Assembly (NCBI GenBank): GCA_009993495.1
Contig: JAACTI010000229.1
Coordinates: forward strand, 1 to 6,363
DNA: 6,363 nucleotides
Source: Deltaproteobacteria bacterium
Lineage (GTDB): Bacteria; Desulfobacterota; Desulfuromonadia; Desulfuromonadales; Geopsychrobacteraceae
Direction: 5' to 3'
This document shows positions 6,304-6,363 of the stretch, in pieces. How positions within the stretch are numbered: the first letter of the stretch is position 1; every line of letters begins with the position of its first letter. The notes under the pieces are model-generated. The model saw nothing but the letters and a program-made list of their open reading frames with translations. It did not search any database and was not told the origin of the DNA. The position numbers were made by a program, and so were the translations under genes.

Positions 6304-6340
6304 CTTCCCCCGGCTCCCTCTCAACCTCAGAGGGGGGAAG
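6304..6340. repeat. Large imperfect palindrome, probable dispersed repeat
   Basis: CTTCCCCC (6304-6311) and GGGGGAAG (6333-6340) are perfect inverted arms 21 bp apart. CTCT and AGAG inside them extend the stem with a small bulge, so the 37-bp element folds into a strong hairpin on either strand. Such GC-rich palindromes between genes usually belong to dispersed repeat families; I cannot see a second copy here. The surrounding region, 6141-6363, contains no gene that I can support. Plus-strand sequence after the hairpin (CCCTGCTTTT) is only weakly terminator-like. Confidence 0.5.
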
Positions 6341-6363
6341 CCCTGCTTTTACTCAACGTTCAG

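Overview
All protein-coding content that I can support lies on the minus strand, so transcription runs from high to low coordinates. The window holds a compact surface-polysaccharide export module, followed by accessory debris and the start of a nuclease/transposase-like gene. The base composition is moderately GC-rich. The family mix (a very long SLBB export protein, a small coiled-coil protein ending in an AHRADTEAH-type tail, an Rpn-type N-terminus) suggests a Desulfuromonadales-like deltaproteobacterium such as a Geobacter, Desulfuromonas or Pelobacter relative. This taxonomic guess is an inference from remembered protein families, not a search result.

Layout in transcription order. Positions 6363-6141 are non-coding: a large imperfect palindrome (6304-6340), a weak terminator-like hairpin (6205-6229), and a very strong ribosome binding site (6144-6153). 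Next is a Wzi-family outer-membrane beta-barrel protein (6140-4599, 513 aa). After a 57-nt gap comes an 892-aa periplasmic/outer-membrane SLBB polysaccharide export protein (4541-1863) with one Poly_export domain and about six SLBB units. After a 181-nt spacer with two perfect palindromes, one of them Fur-box-like, comes a 414-aa Wzz-type chain-length determinant without a kinase domain (1681-437). Sixteen nt later starts a small coiled-coil gene (420-227) that is broken by a frameshift. Positions 226-72 hold a tandem direct repeat and a probable promoter. The first 23 codons of an Rpn-family (PD-(D/E)XK) gene run off the window edge (71-1).

How the genes fit together: the Wzz protein would sit in the inner membrane and set polymer length. 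The SLBB protein would form the periplasmic and outer-membrane conduit. The Wzi-like barrel would anchor or organise the exported polymer at the cell surface. The order Wzi-like, long SLBB, Wzz resembles the wbfE-wbfF-wzz block of Vibrio O-antigen/capsule loci as I recall it. No glycosyltransferase, Wzx or Wzy gene is inside the window; these would have to lie outside it.

I do not see a wholly new system. The points most worth checking are the frameshifted coiled-coil gene, the Fur-like palindrome before the Wzz gene, the six-SLBB architecture without a lipobox, and the C8 tract inside the Wzz gene.
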